In this document: in pieces, positions 8,338-15,816 of the stretch
How the letters are laid out: the number at the start of each line of letters is the position of its first letter
How positions within the stretch are numbered: the first letter of the stretch is position 1
From: UBA10518 sp022837185
GTDB taxonomy: Bacteria; Desulfobacterota; Desulfobulbia; Desulfobulbales; Desulfobulbaceae
DNA length: 64,000 nucleotides
Assembly: GCA_034007705.1 (NCBI GenBank)
Contig: JAVEQK010000008.1
Location: 52,793 to 116,792 of the forward strand
Direction of reading: 5' to 3'
The notes under the pieces: model-generated
Database searches by the model: none
What the model saw: the letters and a program-made list of their open reading frames with translations, nothing else
What the model was told of the DNA's origin: nothing
Translations under genes and position numbers: made by a program

Positions 8338-9777
8338 ATGAAATTTTTCCGACCCCATTCCTTTTTTACCCTGCTGCTTTCAGCCTTTTTCTTTGTCTGT
8401 CTGCCTCTCCTTGCCGGGCTGTTCAGTTCGGTGCAACTGCTGGAAGGCCTGACCCGCCAGAGTGTGGCGGCCGTGTACAGCTCCGTTGACAGCGTCACCA
8501 GAAGCAGGAAGGTGGCCGACCTGCTCAGGGATGAGGAGCGCAAGGCAAGGCAGTACAATGTGCTGGGAGATCCCGCCCAGCTCGAGGAGGTGAACAAGAC
8601 CCATGAAGAAATCGCCAACATCCTTGAATTCTTCGCCCATTTGGACGGCGCCGATCAGTTCGGCGGGCTGATCGACGAACTGCAGGCAAGGGAAAACTAC
8701 ATCATTGCGGTCTTGAACAGGGTCGCCGGTGATCCCGAGCAGCACAAGAAAGAACGGGAGTACGTGCTGTCCATGTATGAGGAGATTGGAAACCTTGCCC
8801 TATCTCTGGTAAGATTATCCAATCAGTTGATGCTGAATGAGGTCGAGGCGTTGAAGCTGCAGGTCAGCCAGGGCAAGAAAAAACTGATCTGGCAGACTTC
8901 GGGGCTGATCTCTTTTACCATCCTGTTCGGCATCGTGTTTATGATACTCATTTTCAGGCCGGTGCGGCAGATCGATAAAAGCATCGAACTCCTCGGCACC
9001 GGAGATTTCGCCACCCCCATTGCCGTATCGGGTCCCAAGGATCTGGAAGCGCTGGGAGAAAAACTGGACTGGCTGCGCAAACGTCTGGCAAAGCTTGATA
9101 TGGAGAAAGTCAAGTTGATCGCTCACATTTCCCACGACCTGAAAACTCCGCTGGCCTCGATCAAGGAAGGGGCGGGTCTTCTCAGGGACGAGCTTGTGGG
9201 GCCGATGAACGACAGCCAGAAGGAGGTTGTCCGGATCCTGGACAGCAATTGCACGAAACTGCAGAAGCTTATCGAAAATATTCTGAATTTCAATATGGCC
9301 AGGGCCCGGAACATGCCCCTGGAAAAAAAGAGCATCAGGTTGGATGAACTCCTGGAGGAAGTGGTGACCGATCACCGCAATGCCATCCTGGCAAGAGAAA
9401 TCAGGCTCGATATGCACACCACGCCGCTGACGGTGAACGGCAACAGAAAGCAGTTGAAGACGGTGTTTGACAACCTGGTGTCCAATGGGGTCAAGTTTAC
9501 CCCCGACGGGGGATTCATTCGGATCACCCTGAAGGGCGCCGGGAAAAACGCGCTCTTTCTTGTCGAGGACAGTGGGCCGGGTATCAGAGAGGAAGAGCGC
9601 TCACGGATTTTTTCGCCGTTTTTTCAAGGCAGTGAATCGGAGCGCTCGGTGGTCAAAGGCTCGGGCCTGGGTTTGGCCATCAGCAGGGAATATGTGCAGT
9701 ATCACGGCGGCTCCATCCGTTTGCTTCGCGGCGGAGGGGGGGCCCGGTTTGCCGTGACTCTGCCGCTGGGAGCATGA
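8338..9777 (+). CDS. glrK: Sensor histidine kinase, GlrK/QseE type
   Basis: Inner-membrane kinase of 479 residues: N-terminal transmembrane segment (about 8-30), periplasmic helical sensor region, second transmembrane segment (about 185-207), HAMP domain, H-box ISHDLKTPLAS with phospho-accepting His266, and HATPase with FDNLVSNGVKFTP (N box), VEDSGPGI and GSGLGLAISREY. The phrase HISHDLKTPLASIKEG and the length match E. coli GlrK (475). It starts a three-gene operon in which each gene overlaps the next by four bases (ATGA), so the lipoprotein and regulator are made with it. The assignment rests on motif, gene order and the downstream binding sites; the input signal is unknown. Confidence 0.85.
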   Translation: MKFFRPHSFFTLLLSAFFFVCLPLLAGLFSSVQLLEGLTRQSVAAVYSSVDSVTRSRKVADLLRDEERKARQYNVLGDPAQLEEVNKTHEEIANILEFFAHLDGADQFGGLIDELQARENYIIAVLNRVAGDPEQHKKEREYVLSMYEEIGNLALSLVRLSNQLMLNEVEALKLQVSQGKKKLIWQTSGLISFTILFGIVFMILIFRPVRQIDKSIELLGTGDFATPIAVSGPKDLEALGEKLDWLRKRLAKLDMEKVKLIAHISHDLKTPLASIKEGAGLLRDELVGPMNDSQKEVVRILDSNCTKLQKLIENILNFNMARARNMPLEKKSIRLDELLEEVVTDHRNAILAREIRLDMHTTPLTVNGNRKQLKTVFDNLVSNGVKFTPDGGFIRITLKGAGKNALFLVEDSGPGIREEERSRIFSPFFQGSESERSVVKGSGLGLAISREYVQYHGGSIRLLRGGGGARFAVTLPLGA

Positions 9778-10373
9778 AGCGGAATATGAAGCGATACGGG
9801 ATATGGTGCGGGATACTGCTTATCTGGCTGGCGGCCCTGGGCGGCTGCGTGCAGCCGAAGCAGTACCGGTCCGAGGAGAAAGAAATCATGGACCCCGTAA
9901 TCGTTTTCCGTTCGTTCAGCGGCTACTATATTCTTTCCTGTCTGCAGGATTCCCTGGATATGGACCGCCAGGAATTTGACCGCCGGTTTGCCACGGCGGA
10001 ATCCGCCTCCGAACAGGGGGCCGACCTGGACTCCCTTCGTTTTGTCTGCCTGAGCTTGAATGCGCATGCCGACGTGGATCAGTTCAGGCGGGGACTCGAG
10101 GTGTTTGACCGGTATCTGCGCGATCATCCCGATGCGGGCAATGACATGCTCGGCCTCCGGCTGCTGTTGGGGCGCCTTGACGAGGAGGTCAGAAACGGAT
10201 GGAGCGCCCGGCAGACACTCCTGGGCGAGAAGAAGGAGCTGCAGGAGCAGCTTGCTTTGCTGCAGGGCAGCCTTGAGCAGGTCGAACTCAAAAACATCGA
10301 ACTGCAGAATCAGATAGAACAGTTGAAAAATATCGAACATATTATCAAGAGCAGGGAGACTGACAAACCATGA
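9774..10373 (+). CDS. QseG-like outer-membrane lipoprotein between kinase and regulator
   Basis: A 199-residue lipoprotein: signal sequence with hydrophobic core ILLIWLAAL and lipobox LGGC (Cys25). The mature part is mostly helical and the last 60 residues are a coiled coil (repeated LQEQLALLQ, VELKNIELQ). An internal Met at residue 5 could be the real start. Its position between the kinase and the sigma-54 regulator is that of qseG in enterobacteria, where QseG binds the periplasmic part of the kinase and controls it. Sequence similarity by eye is weak, so the role is inferred from position, lipid anchor and coiled coil. Confidence 0.65.
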   Translation: MKRNMKRYGIWCGILLIWLAALGGCVQPKQYRSEEKEIMDPVIVFRSFSGYYILSCLQDSLDMDRQEFDRRFATAESASEQGADLDSLRFVCLSLNAHADVDQFRRGLEVFDRYLRDHPDAGNDMLGLRLLLGRLDEEVRNGWSARQTLLGEKKELQEQLALLQGSLEQVELKNIELQNQIEQLKNIEHIIKSRETDKP

Positions 10374-11716
10374 CACAAAAACACTACCGCGTTCTTCTTG
10401 TCGATGATGAGGCTGATCTGCTCAGTTTGTGGAAACTGCGGCTGGAAAGCAGCGGTTATGAGGTCGAAACGGCTCTCAGCGGGGAGGAAGCGCTGGCCAA
10501 ACTGTCCGTATTCAATCCGGAGGTCGTCCTGACCGACCTGCGGATGCCGGGAATTGACGGCATGGCTCTTTTTGAGGCTATCCGCGAACGGAACAAGTCC
10601 ATTCCGGTCATCATCATCACGGCGCACGGCTCCATCCCCGAGGCGGTCGAGGCGACCCGGCAGGGCGTTTTTTCCTTTCTCACCAAACCCATAGACGGCA
10701 AGGAGCTCATCCGCGAGACGGAAAAGGCGCTCAGGTTTTCCATGGGGGGCGCGCCGGTGCGCGACGATGAGGATGAGTGGCGCAGCGACATTATTTCCCG
10801 CAGCGCCGTGATGGAGGAATTGCTGTCCCGGGCGAAGCTGGTGGCGGATACGGATTCGACCGTGCTGATCAGGGGAGAAAGCGGGACCGGCAAGGAACTG
10901 CTGGCCATCGCCATCCACAGGGCCAGCAGCCGCAGGAAGGGGCCGTTTATCCCGGTCAACTGCACGGCCATCCCGGAGACCCTTCTCGAATCCGAGCTGT
11001 TCGGGCATGCAAAAGGGTCATTTACCGGGGCCTTGAAAAGCTATTTCGGTCTTTTCCAGTCCGCCCACCATGGGACGCTTTTTCTCGATGAAATCGGCGA
11101 CATGCCCATGCACCTGCAGGTCAAGCTGCTGCGTGTGCTGCAGGAAAGACAGGTACGGCCGGTGGGCAGCACGACCCCGGTCCCCGTGGATGTCCGGATA
11201 ATTTCGGCAACCCACCGGAACCTGGAAGAAGCGGTGGAGAACAAGCAGTTCCGACAGGATCTGTTTTACCGGCTCAACGTCGTCAGTCTTGAACTGCCGC
11301 CCCTGCACGAACGCAAGGAGGACATCCCCCTGCTGGCCGAATATTTCATAGACATTCTGTCGGGCGGCGGCGACAAGCCGGTCAAGAAGATTACCCCCGA
11401 AGCGATGCAGATCCTGGTCAATGCCGCCTGGCCCGGCAACGTCCGCCAGTTGTATAATGTCATTGAAAACGCCTACGCCCTGGCCACCTCTCCGCTTATC
11501 ACGGCAAATCTTCTGCATGACGCAATTAAGCAACATCAGAAAAAAGTCTCCACCCTGGCCGAAGCGCGCCGCGAGTTTGAACAGCAATATCTCATCAAGC
11601 TCATGAAGATGACCAGGGGCAATGTCTCGCAGGCCGCGCGCATTGCGAACCGGAACCGCACCGACTTCTATAAGCTGCTGAACCGGCACCATATTGTCCC
11701 GGCGCTGTTCAAGTAA
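10370..11716 (+). CDS. glrR: Sigma-54-dependent response regulator, GlrR/QseF type
   Basis: Activator of sigma-54 promoters, 448 residues. Receiver domain 1-120 with VDDE at 11-14, phospho-acceptor Asp56 in TDLRMPG and switch Lys in LTKPID. AAA+ domain about 140-375: Walker A GESGTGKE, the sigma-54-contacting loop as GSFTGAL (Ala of the usual GAFTGA replaced by Ser), Walker B LFLDEIGDMP, and the arginine-finger region. A Fis-type helix-turn-helix closes the protein (GNVSQAARIANRNRTDFYKLL). Two TGTC-N10-GACA boxes, the motif bound by E. coli GlrR, lie 34 and 100 bases after its stop, which supports the GlrR assignment. Confidence 0.88.
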   Translation: MTQKHYRVLLVDDEADLLSLWKLRLESSGYEVETALSGEEALAKLSVFNPEVVLTDLRMPGIDGMALFEAIRERNKSIPVIIITAHGSIPEAVEATRQGVFSFLTKPIDGKELIRETEKALRFSMGGAPVRDDEDEWRSDIISRSAVMEELLSRAKLVADTDSTVLIRGESGTGKELLAIAIHRASSRRKGPFIPVNCTAIPETLLESELFGHAKGSFTGALKSYFGLFQSAHHGTLFLDEIGDMPMHLQVKLLRVLQERQVRPVGSTTPVPVDVRIISATHRNLEEAVENKQFRQDLFYRLNVVSLELPPLHERKEDIPLLAEYFIDILSGGGDKPVKKITPEAMQILVNAAWPGNVRQLYNVIENAYALATSPLITANLLHDAIKQHQKKVSTLAEARREFEQQYLIKLMKMTRGNVSQAARIANRNRTDFYKLLNRHHIVPALFK

Positions 11717-11749
11717 CAGCCCGAACGGAGAGGCCTCCCGGCCAAATTT

Positions 11750-11767
11750 TGTCTCCACGATGAGACA
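11750..11767. promoter_or_regulatory. GlrR-type binding box 1 (TGTC-N10-GACA)
   Basis: TGTC at 11750-11753 and GACA at 11764-11767 with exactly ten bases between. The symmetry extends one base further on each side (TTGTC / GACAA) and two inward. It is the distal upstream activating site, about 248 bases before the -24 element. Confidence 0.7.
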
Positions 11768-11799
11768 ATTCTGCCCCCCTTTTTTAACATGTTGTGTAA

Positions 11800-11812
11800 T
11801 ATCAACATGTTG
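11800..11812 (+). promoter_or_regulatory. IHF-consensus site between the two GlrR boxes
   Basis: The 13 bases match WATCAANNNNTTR at every defined position. In E. coli, IHF bends DNA at the GlrR-dependent glmY promoter, so its presence beside the boxes fits. The region also holds the palindrome AACATGTT twice, at 11786-11793 and 11804-11811, 18 bases apart, which could be a separate operator. Confidence 0.55.
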
Positions 11813-11815
11813 TCA

Positions 11816-11833
11816 TGTCTTGGAAAAGTGACA
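11816..11833. promoter_or_regulatory. GlrR-type binding box 2 (TGTC-N10-GACA)
   Basis: TGTC at 11816-11819 and GACA at 11830-11833, again with ten bases between. Its centre is 66 bases from that of box 1, about six helical turns, so both sites face the same side of the DNA. I looked for a third copy nearer the promoter and found none. Confidence 0.68.
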
Positions 11834-11996
11834 TTCTGCGTGCCCCCAAGCGGTTCGGAGCAGGGTTTCCTGCCGATGAATCCATGGAACCGGAAAGGCC
11901 CGGCCCCGCCCTTTTTTCTTGTAACTATAGAGTATTAAACAGAAAAGAAATTGCAACAGGGAGTTCATTCCGGGATGGACAATTTTGTTGTAATTG

Positions 11997-12012
11997 TGGC
12001 ACGAAAAGTGCG
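11997..12012 (+). promoter_or_regulatory. Sigma-54 (-24/-12) promoter
   Basis: TGGCACG at 11997-12003, four bases, then GTGCG at 12008-12012. The invariant GG (11998-11999) and GC (12010-12011) have the required spacing; one consensus T in the -12 element is G. Transcription would start near 12023, giving a leader of about 70 bases before the next gene. The two GlrR boxes lie 165-250 bases upstream, a normal enhancer distance. Confidence 0.72.
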
Positions 12013-12091
12013 TTAATTAAGGGGATATGCCATTGACGCCGAACAGGGCAAAAATACCGCTTCCAGCGAAGAGATATATCTGCAGGACATT

Positions 12092-12622
12092 ATGAATACT
12101 TTTCCGAGCCAGGCGACGGAGGGACCAGCTCCTTCCCGGATTTTCCCGGTCCTTGCCGCCGCGCTGTTTTTCCTCCTGGCCGGCGGAGGAGCTGCAGCCG
12201 CGCATGCCGCCGAAAAAGCAAGCTTCTCCTGGCTGGCCAATCCGCCCGAGGACAATGTGATCGGCTATCGGCTGTATTACGGCTCTGAAAGCAGGTACAC
12301 CCTCAACCAGACCCTCAAGACCAATTTTACCTACGACTATTACATCGACTTCGCCGAAGCCAAGCGATGCCTTGATGACGGGACCGATGCCAACTGCCGG
12401 GACCTCTCCGCCGCCGATTTCCAGTGCCAGAATTTATACGGAGAGGCGCCGCTGTGCACCGTCTATGGGCTGAATGGCCTGTTGTATTTTGCCATGACCG
12501 CGTATAATGCCCAGGCGGAAAGTGATTTCACCCCGGAATTGAGTGTCCGGTTCGGGATCGTTCCTCCCAACGCCCAATTGATGTCGGCTATAAACCTGCT
12601 GCTGCTTGACCGGAAGAAATAG
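12092..12622 (+). CDS. Secreted fibronectin type III-like protein, apparent target of the GlrR-like regulator
   Basis: A 176-residue protein with a long signal peptide (hydrophobic FPVLAAALFFLLAGG, probable cleavage after AHA near residue 39). The mature part reads as one fibronectin-III-like beta sandwich: FSWLANPPEDNVIGYRLYYG at the start and YGLNGLLYFAMTAYNAQAESDFTPE at the end. An insertion in the middle holds four Cys (RCLDDG, ANCRDL, FQCQN, PLCTV) that could form two disulphides. There is no sorting motif, membrane anchor or catalytic motif. It is alone downstream of the sigma-54 promoter. Function unknown; a surface adhesin or envelope-stress protein is possible but only a guess. Confidence 0.72.
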   Translation: MNTFPSQATEGPAPSRIFPVLAAALFFLLAGGGAAAAHAAEKASFSWLANPPEDNVIGYRLYYGSESRYTLNQTLKTNFTYDYYIDFAEAKRCLDDGTDANCRDLSAADFQCQNLYGEAPLCTVYGLNGLLYFAMTAYNAQAESDFTPELSVRFGIVPPNAQLMSAINLLLLDRKK

Positions 12623-12687
12623 GCATGACCCCCGGCGCGGCCGGGCTGCTCCCTCTGCCGGTCCGGAAAGCCTGTGAAGGGCATCAC

Positions 12688-13431
12688 CTAGACGAGGTCG
12701 CGGCTGTCAACGTAGGCGTAGGCGCTGTGTTTATGGATCGACTCAAAGCTTTCCACGCTGACGGTGAACCAGGCAATGTCGTCACGGGCCTGCGCCTGCT
12801 GGGAAACCATTCGGACCACATCCTCGACAAACATCGGATTGGCGTAGGCCTGTTCGGTAACGAATTTTTCATCCGGTCTCTTCAGCAGGGCATAGAGCTG
12901 GCATGATCCGCAGCGCTCAACCAGGGAGATCAGATCCTCGAGCCAGATAAAGCGCAACGGCCTGACAGTCAGCCTGACCTCGGCCCGCTGGTTGTGCGCT
13001 CCCGCCTGACTGATTTCCTTGGAACAGGGACAAAGGGTCGTGACGGGAACACTGACCGAAAGAAGCAGTTCTTCCTCTCCCGCCCTGTTTATCCTTCCCG
13101 TGAGGCCGCACTCATACTCCATCAGACTCGTGGTCAGGGTTACCGGCGCCTGCTTGGCAATGAAGTAGGGAAAGGTCATTTCCAGCTCGGCCTCTTCCGC
13201 CTGCAGTTGCCTGAGAACTTCGGCCTGAAGCCGGGGAAAGACGGAGGCGCTGATTTCTTCCCGGTATCGGGCGAGGGCCTGGACCAGGACGGAAACGCAG
13301 TTTTCCCTCTGATGGTGGGGCATTGCCGCCTTCATCGAGATGGTGGCCACCGTTTGCTGCAGGGAGCCAGATTTTTCCCTGATGCTGATGGGGCAGGTGA
13401 AATCCTTTATGCCGACACTCTGCAGTTTCAT
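12688..13431 (-). CDS. folE2: GTP cyclohydrolase FolE2 (type IB)
   Basis: First enzyme of folate and queuosine-type pterin synthesis, converting GTP to dihydroneopterin triphosphate. The start at 13431 (MKLQSVGIKDFTCPI) is chosen because GGAGG precedes it and the longer in-frame extension lacks family similarity; this gives 247 residues against about 260 usually. The active-site elements are intact: the metal- and substrate-binding Cys in CPCSKEIS, AHNQR, the Glu in DEKFVTEQAY and the C-terminal HKHSAYAY. It is divergent from the S4 protein gene. A second, degenerate copy occurs at 54739. No zinc-regulator (Zur) box is evident upstream. Confidence 0.93.
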   Translation of the reverse strand: MKLQSVGIKDFTCPISIREKSGSLQQTVATISMKAAMPHHQRENCVSVLVQALARYREEISASVFPRLQAEVLRQLQAEEAELEMTFPYFIAKQAPVTLTTSLMEYECGLTGRINRAGEEELLLSVSVPVTTLCPCSKEISQAGAHNQRAEVRLTVRPLRFIWLEDLISLVERCGSCQLYALLKRPDEKFVTEQAYANPMFVEDVVRMVSQQAQARDDIAWFTVSVESFESIHKHSAYAYVDSRDLV

Positions 13432-13624
13432 GGCAAGGACATGCCTCCGGGTTGAGAAAAGCGATGATTCTCCGACACCGCCAACTGTAAACGGAGGGGT
13501 GCGCTCTGTCAACGGGCATGCCGTATCCGCCCTTTTGTCCCGCTCTCCGGTTATCTTGTTTGATGGAAGAATAAAAGTATGGTACTTTGCACAAATTTGA
13601 TAATACCCATACACTGTTTATACA

Positions 13625-14014
13625 ATGACGGCGGAACAGACAGTCAGACTGGACAAGTGGTTGTGGGCGGCCCGGTTTTTCAAGACCCGGTCGCTGGCCT
13701 CCAAGGCGGTGATCGGGGGGCATGTCCATGTCAACGGCAACCGGGTCAAACCGGCCAAAACGGTCCAGGTCGGCGACGGACTGCGCATCCGTCGGGGGGC
13801 CGAGGAATTTGATGTAGTTGTCCTGGAACTGCGTTCCCGGAGGGGGCCGGCGGTGGTGGCCAGGTCCCTCTACCGGGAGACCGAGGAGAGTATTCAGCGC
13901 CGTGAGCTGCAGGCCCGGACAAGACGCCTGGCTGAACCTTCCGGCGCTCCTCCGTCACGGAGGCCCGACAAGCGGGATCGAAGGAAAATACGGAAATTCA
14001 TATTGAAAGATTAA
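13625..14014 (+). CDS. hslR: S4-domain RNA-binding protein, Hsp15 family
   Basis: 129 residues. In E. coli Hsp15 binds free 50S subunits that carry a stalled peptidyl-tRNA and returns them to use. The S4 domain occupies residues 7-70 (RLDKWLWAARFFKTRS, GHVHVNGNRVKPAKTVQVGD), followed by an extended basic C-terminal tail of about 40 residues rich in Arg and Lys, typical of the family. It may be co-transcribed with the purine genes 34 bases downstream. The family call is secure; the exact role is by homology. Confidence 0.88.
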   Translation: MTAEQTVRLDKWLWAARFFKTRSLASKAVIGGHVHVNGNRVKPAKTVQVGDGLRIRRGAEEFDVVVLELRSRRGPAVVARSLYRETEESIQRRELQARTRRLAEPSGAPPSRRPDKRDRRKIRKFILKD

Positions 14015-14048
14015 CCGCAATTCATGATGCAGTGCGCAGGAGGAAGAA

Positions 14049-14669
14049 ATGAGGAAAGTTGAGCGGGCATTGATCAGTCTGACCGACAAATCGGGCATAG
14101 AGGCTTTTGCCGGGGCCCTGGTCGAACTTGGCGTGGAGATCCTTTCCACGGGGGGCACCGCCGCGAAAATGAGGAAGAGCGGTATCGCCGTGACCGATGT
14201 TGCCGAATTCACCGGGTTTCCGGAAATGCTCGACGGGCGGGTGAAAACCCTTCATCCCCTCATTCACGGCGGAATCCTCAATCAGCGGGAAAATCCCGAC
14301 CACCGGGAGCAATGCGCCAGGCACGGCATCCGGCCCATTGACATCGTGGCCGTCAACCTGTACGCCTTTGAAAAAACCGTTGCCCGCCCGGACTGCACCC
14401 TTGCCGATGCCGTTGAGAATATAGATATCGGCGGGCCGACCCTGCTGCGGGCCGCGGCCAAGAATTTCCACGATGTCACCGTCATCGTCGATCCCGCCGA
14501 TTACGACAGGGTAATCGGGGAAATCAGGCGGAACGGCAATACCGCCCTGACTACGCGTTTTGAGCTGGCGGTCAAGGTCTTCAAGCTGACGTCGGCCTAT
14601 GATACGGCAATTGCCGCCTGGCTGAGCCAGGTCGACGCGGCATCGAACCCGTATTTTCAGGGGGCGTAG
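14049..14669 (+). CDS. purH: IMP cyclohydrolase (stand-alone MGS-like domain of PurH)
   Basis: Closes the ring of FAICAR to give IMP, the last step of purine synthesis. Only the N-terminal cyclohydrolase half of the usual bifunctional PurH (about 520 residues) is present: 206 residues with STGGTAAKMR, the motif GRVKTLHPLIHGGIL and VENIDIGGPTLLRAAAKN. The frame ends normally and purN starts two bases later, so the AICAR transformylase domain is not merely out of frame. The transformylase must be encoded elsewhere, either as a separate domain or as formate-dependent PurP. AGGAGGAA precedes the start. Confidence 0.9.
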   Translation: MRKVERALISLTDKSGIEAFAGALVELGVEILSTGGTAAKMRKSGIAVTDVAEFTGFPEMLDGRVKTLHPLIHGGILNQRENPDHREQCARHGIRPIDIVAVNLYAFEKTVARPDCTLADAVENIDIGGPTLLRAAAKNFHDVTVIVDPADYDRVIGEIRRNGNTALTTRFELAVKVFKLTSAYDTAIAAWLSQVDAASNPYFQGA

Positions 14670-14671
14670 GC

Positions 14672-15256
14672 ATGCAGAAGATGGCCGTGCTCCTCTCCGG
14701 CAGCGGCAGGACGCTGGACAATTTTCATGACCGGATCAACGATGGCACCCTGCGCGCGGCCGTCGAGGTGGTGATTTCCAACCGGGCCGGCGCCCTGGGG
14801 CTGGAAAAAGCGGCCAGGTACGGATATCCGGCTTTTCACGCCCCCGACTCCCGGGCAACCAATGAAATCATAGCCCGGTACGACGTCAACCTGATTGTCC
14901 TGGCCGGGTACCTCAAGCTGTATACGCCGCCGGCCGGCCTGCGGCGCAATGTCCTCAACATCCACCCTTCCCTGATCCCCGCTTTCTGCGGCGCGGGCTT
15001 TTACGGCCACCATGTGCATGAAGCGGTACGGGCCAGAGGGTGCAAGGTCAGCGGCTGCACGGTCCATTTTGCCAATGAGGTGTACGATGAGGGGCCCATC
15101 ATTGTCCAGAAATGCGTGGCCCTCGAGGATGATGATACCCCCGATGACATTGCTGCCAGGGTTTTTGCCGCCGAATGCGAGGCATATCCCGAGGCGATCA
15201 ATCTGGTTGACGACAAGGGGATTGATTATTTCTGGAAGAGGATGCAGACGCCATGA
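14672..15256 (+). CDS. purN: Phosphoribosylglycinamide formyltransferase
   Basis: Transfers a formyl group from 10-formyl-THF to GAR in step 3 of purine synthesis. The 194 residues are a little shorter than the family average. LLSGSGRTLDNF opens the phosphate-binding fold, NIHPSLIPAF carries the catalytic Asn and His, and YDEGPII the catalytic Asp. The loop that normally reads GxGxYG is FCGAGFYG. It lies between the IMP cyclohydrolase and pyrR genes with spacings of two bases and a four-base overlap, so these three are one operon for nucleotide synthesis. Confidence 0.92.
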   Translation: MQKMAVLLSGSGRTLDNFHDRINDGTLRAAVEVVISNRAGALGLEKAARYGYPAFHAPDSRATNEIIARYDVNLIVLAGYLKLYTPPAGLRRNVLNIHPSLIPAFCGAGFYGHHVHEAVRARGCKVSGCTVHFANEVYDEGPIIVQKCVALEDDDTPDDIAARVFAAECEAYPEAINLVDDKGIDYFWKRMQTP

Positions 15257-15783
15257 CCAAAGTTATTATGACCGCCGCGGACATCGACCGCAGTCTGGAC
15301 CGGTTGAGCCTTGAAATCCTGGAGCGGAACCACGGGGTTGACAACCTGGCCATCATCGGCATTCATACCGGCGGGGTGTATCTGGCGGAACGGATCCGGT
15401 GGAAGATAAACGTGCGGGAACAGGGAGAGGTGTTGATCGGCAGTCTTGACATCACCCTCTACCGTGATGACTGGAGCCTTATCTCCCAGAACCCCATTGT
15501 CCGCAAGACGGATATCGGTTTTTCCCTGGAGCAGCAGCGCGTGATCCTGGTCGATGATGTCGTCTTCACGGGACGCACCATCAGGGCGGCAATGGATGCG
15601 CTCATGGACTACGGCAGGCCGGCTTCGGTGCAACTGGCGGTGCTTGTCGATCGGGGAGGACGCGAGCTGCCGATCCAGCCCGATTATGTCGGCATGGCGG
15701 TCATGGCCGGAGCCAATGAGCGGGTCGACGTTCTGCTGGAGGAAAGCGGCGGGCAGGATGAAGTCGTCATTCACGAAAAATAA
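15253..15783 (+). CDS. pyrR: Bifunctional pyr operon regulator / uracil phosphoribosyltransferase
   Basis: 176 residues. The PRPP-binding signature VILVDDVVFTGRTIRAAMDAL is clear, and the family-specific ALVDRGG-type stretch appears as VLVDRGGRELPIQPDYVG. In Gram-positives PyrR binds pyr mRNA to control attenuation; outside them it is often only an enzyme that salvages uracil. No pyr leader hairpins are visible around it, so regulation by RNA binding is not supported here. ATG overlaps the purN stop by four bases. Confidence 0.92.
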   Translation: MTKVIMTAADIDRSLDRLSLEILERNHGVDNLAIIGIHTGGVYLAERIRWKINVREQGEVLIGSLDITLYRDDWSLISQNPIVRKTDIGFSLEQQRVILVDDVVFTGRTIRAAMDALMDYGRPASVQLAVLVDRGGRELPIQPDYVGMAVMAGANERVDVLLEESGGQDEVVIHEK

Positions 15784-15816
15784 CGATGCAGGCTACAACA
15801 GAGGCCAGGCCGGTCC

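Noticed and set aside
11834..11996. Third TGTC-N10-GACA box nearer the sigma-54 promoter
   Set aside because: A GACA occurs near 11978 but the sequence ten bases before it is TTCA, not TGTC.
12023..12091. A GlmY-like small RNA as product of the sigma-54 promoter
   Set aside because: Only about 70 bases lie before the next start codon, with no terminator; a mRNA leader is simpler.
15253..15783. RNA-binding attenuation control by PyrR
   Set aside because: No pyrimidine gene leaders or anti-antiterminator hairpins appear near; the gene lies with purine genes.
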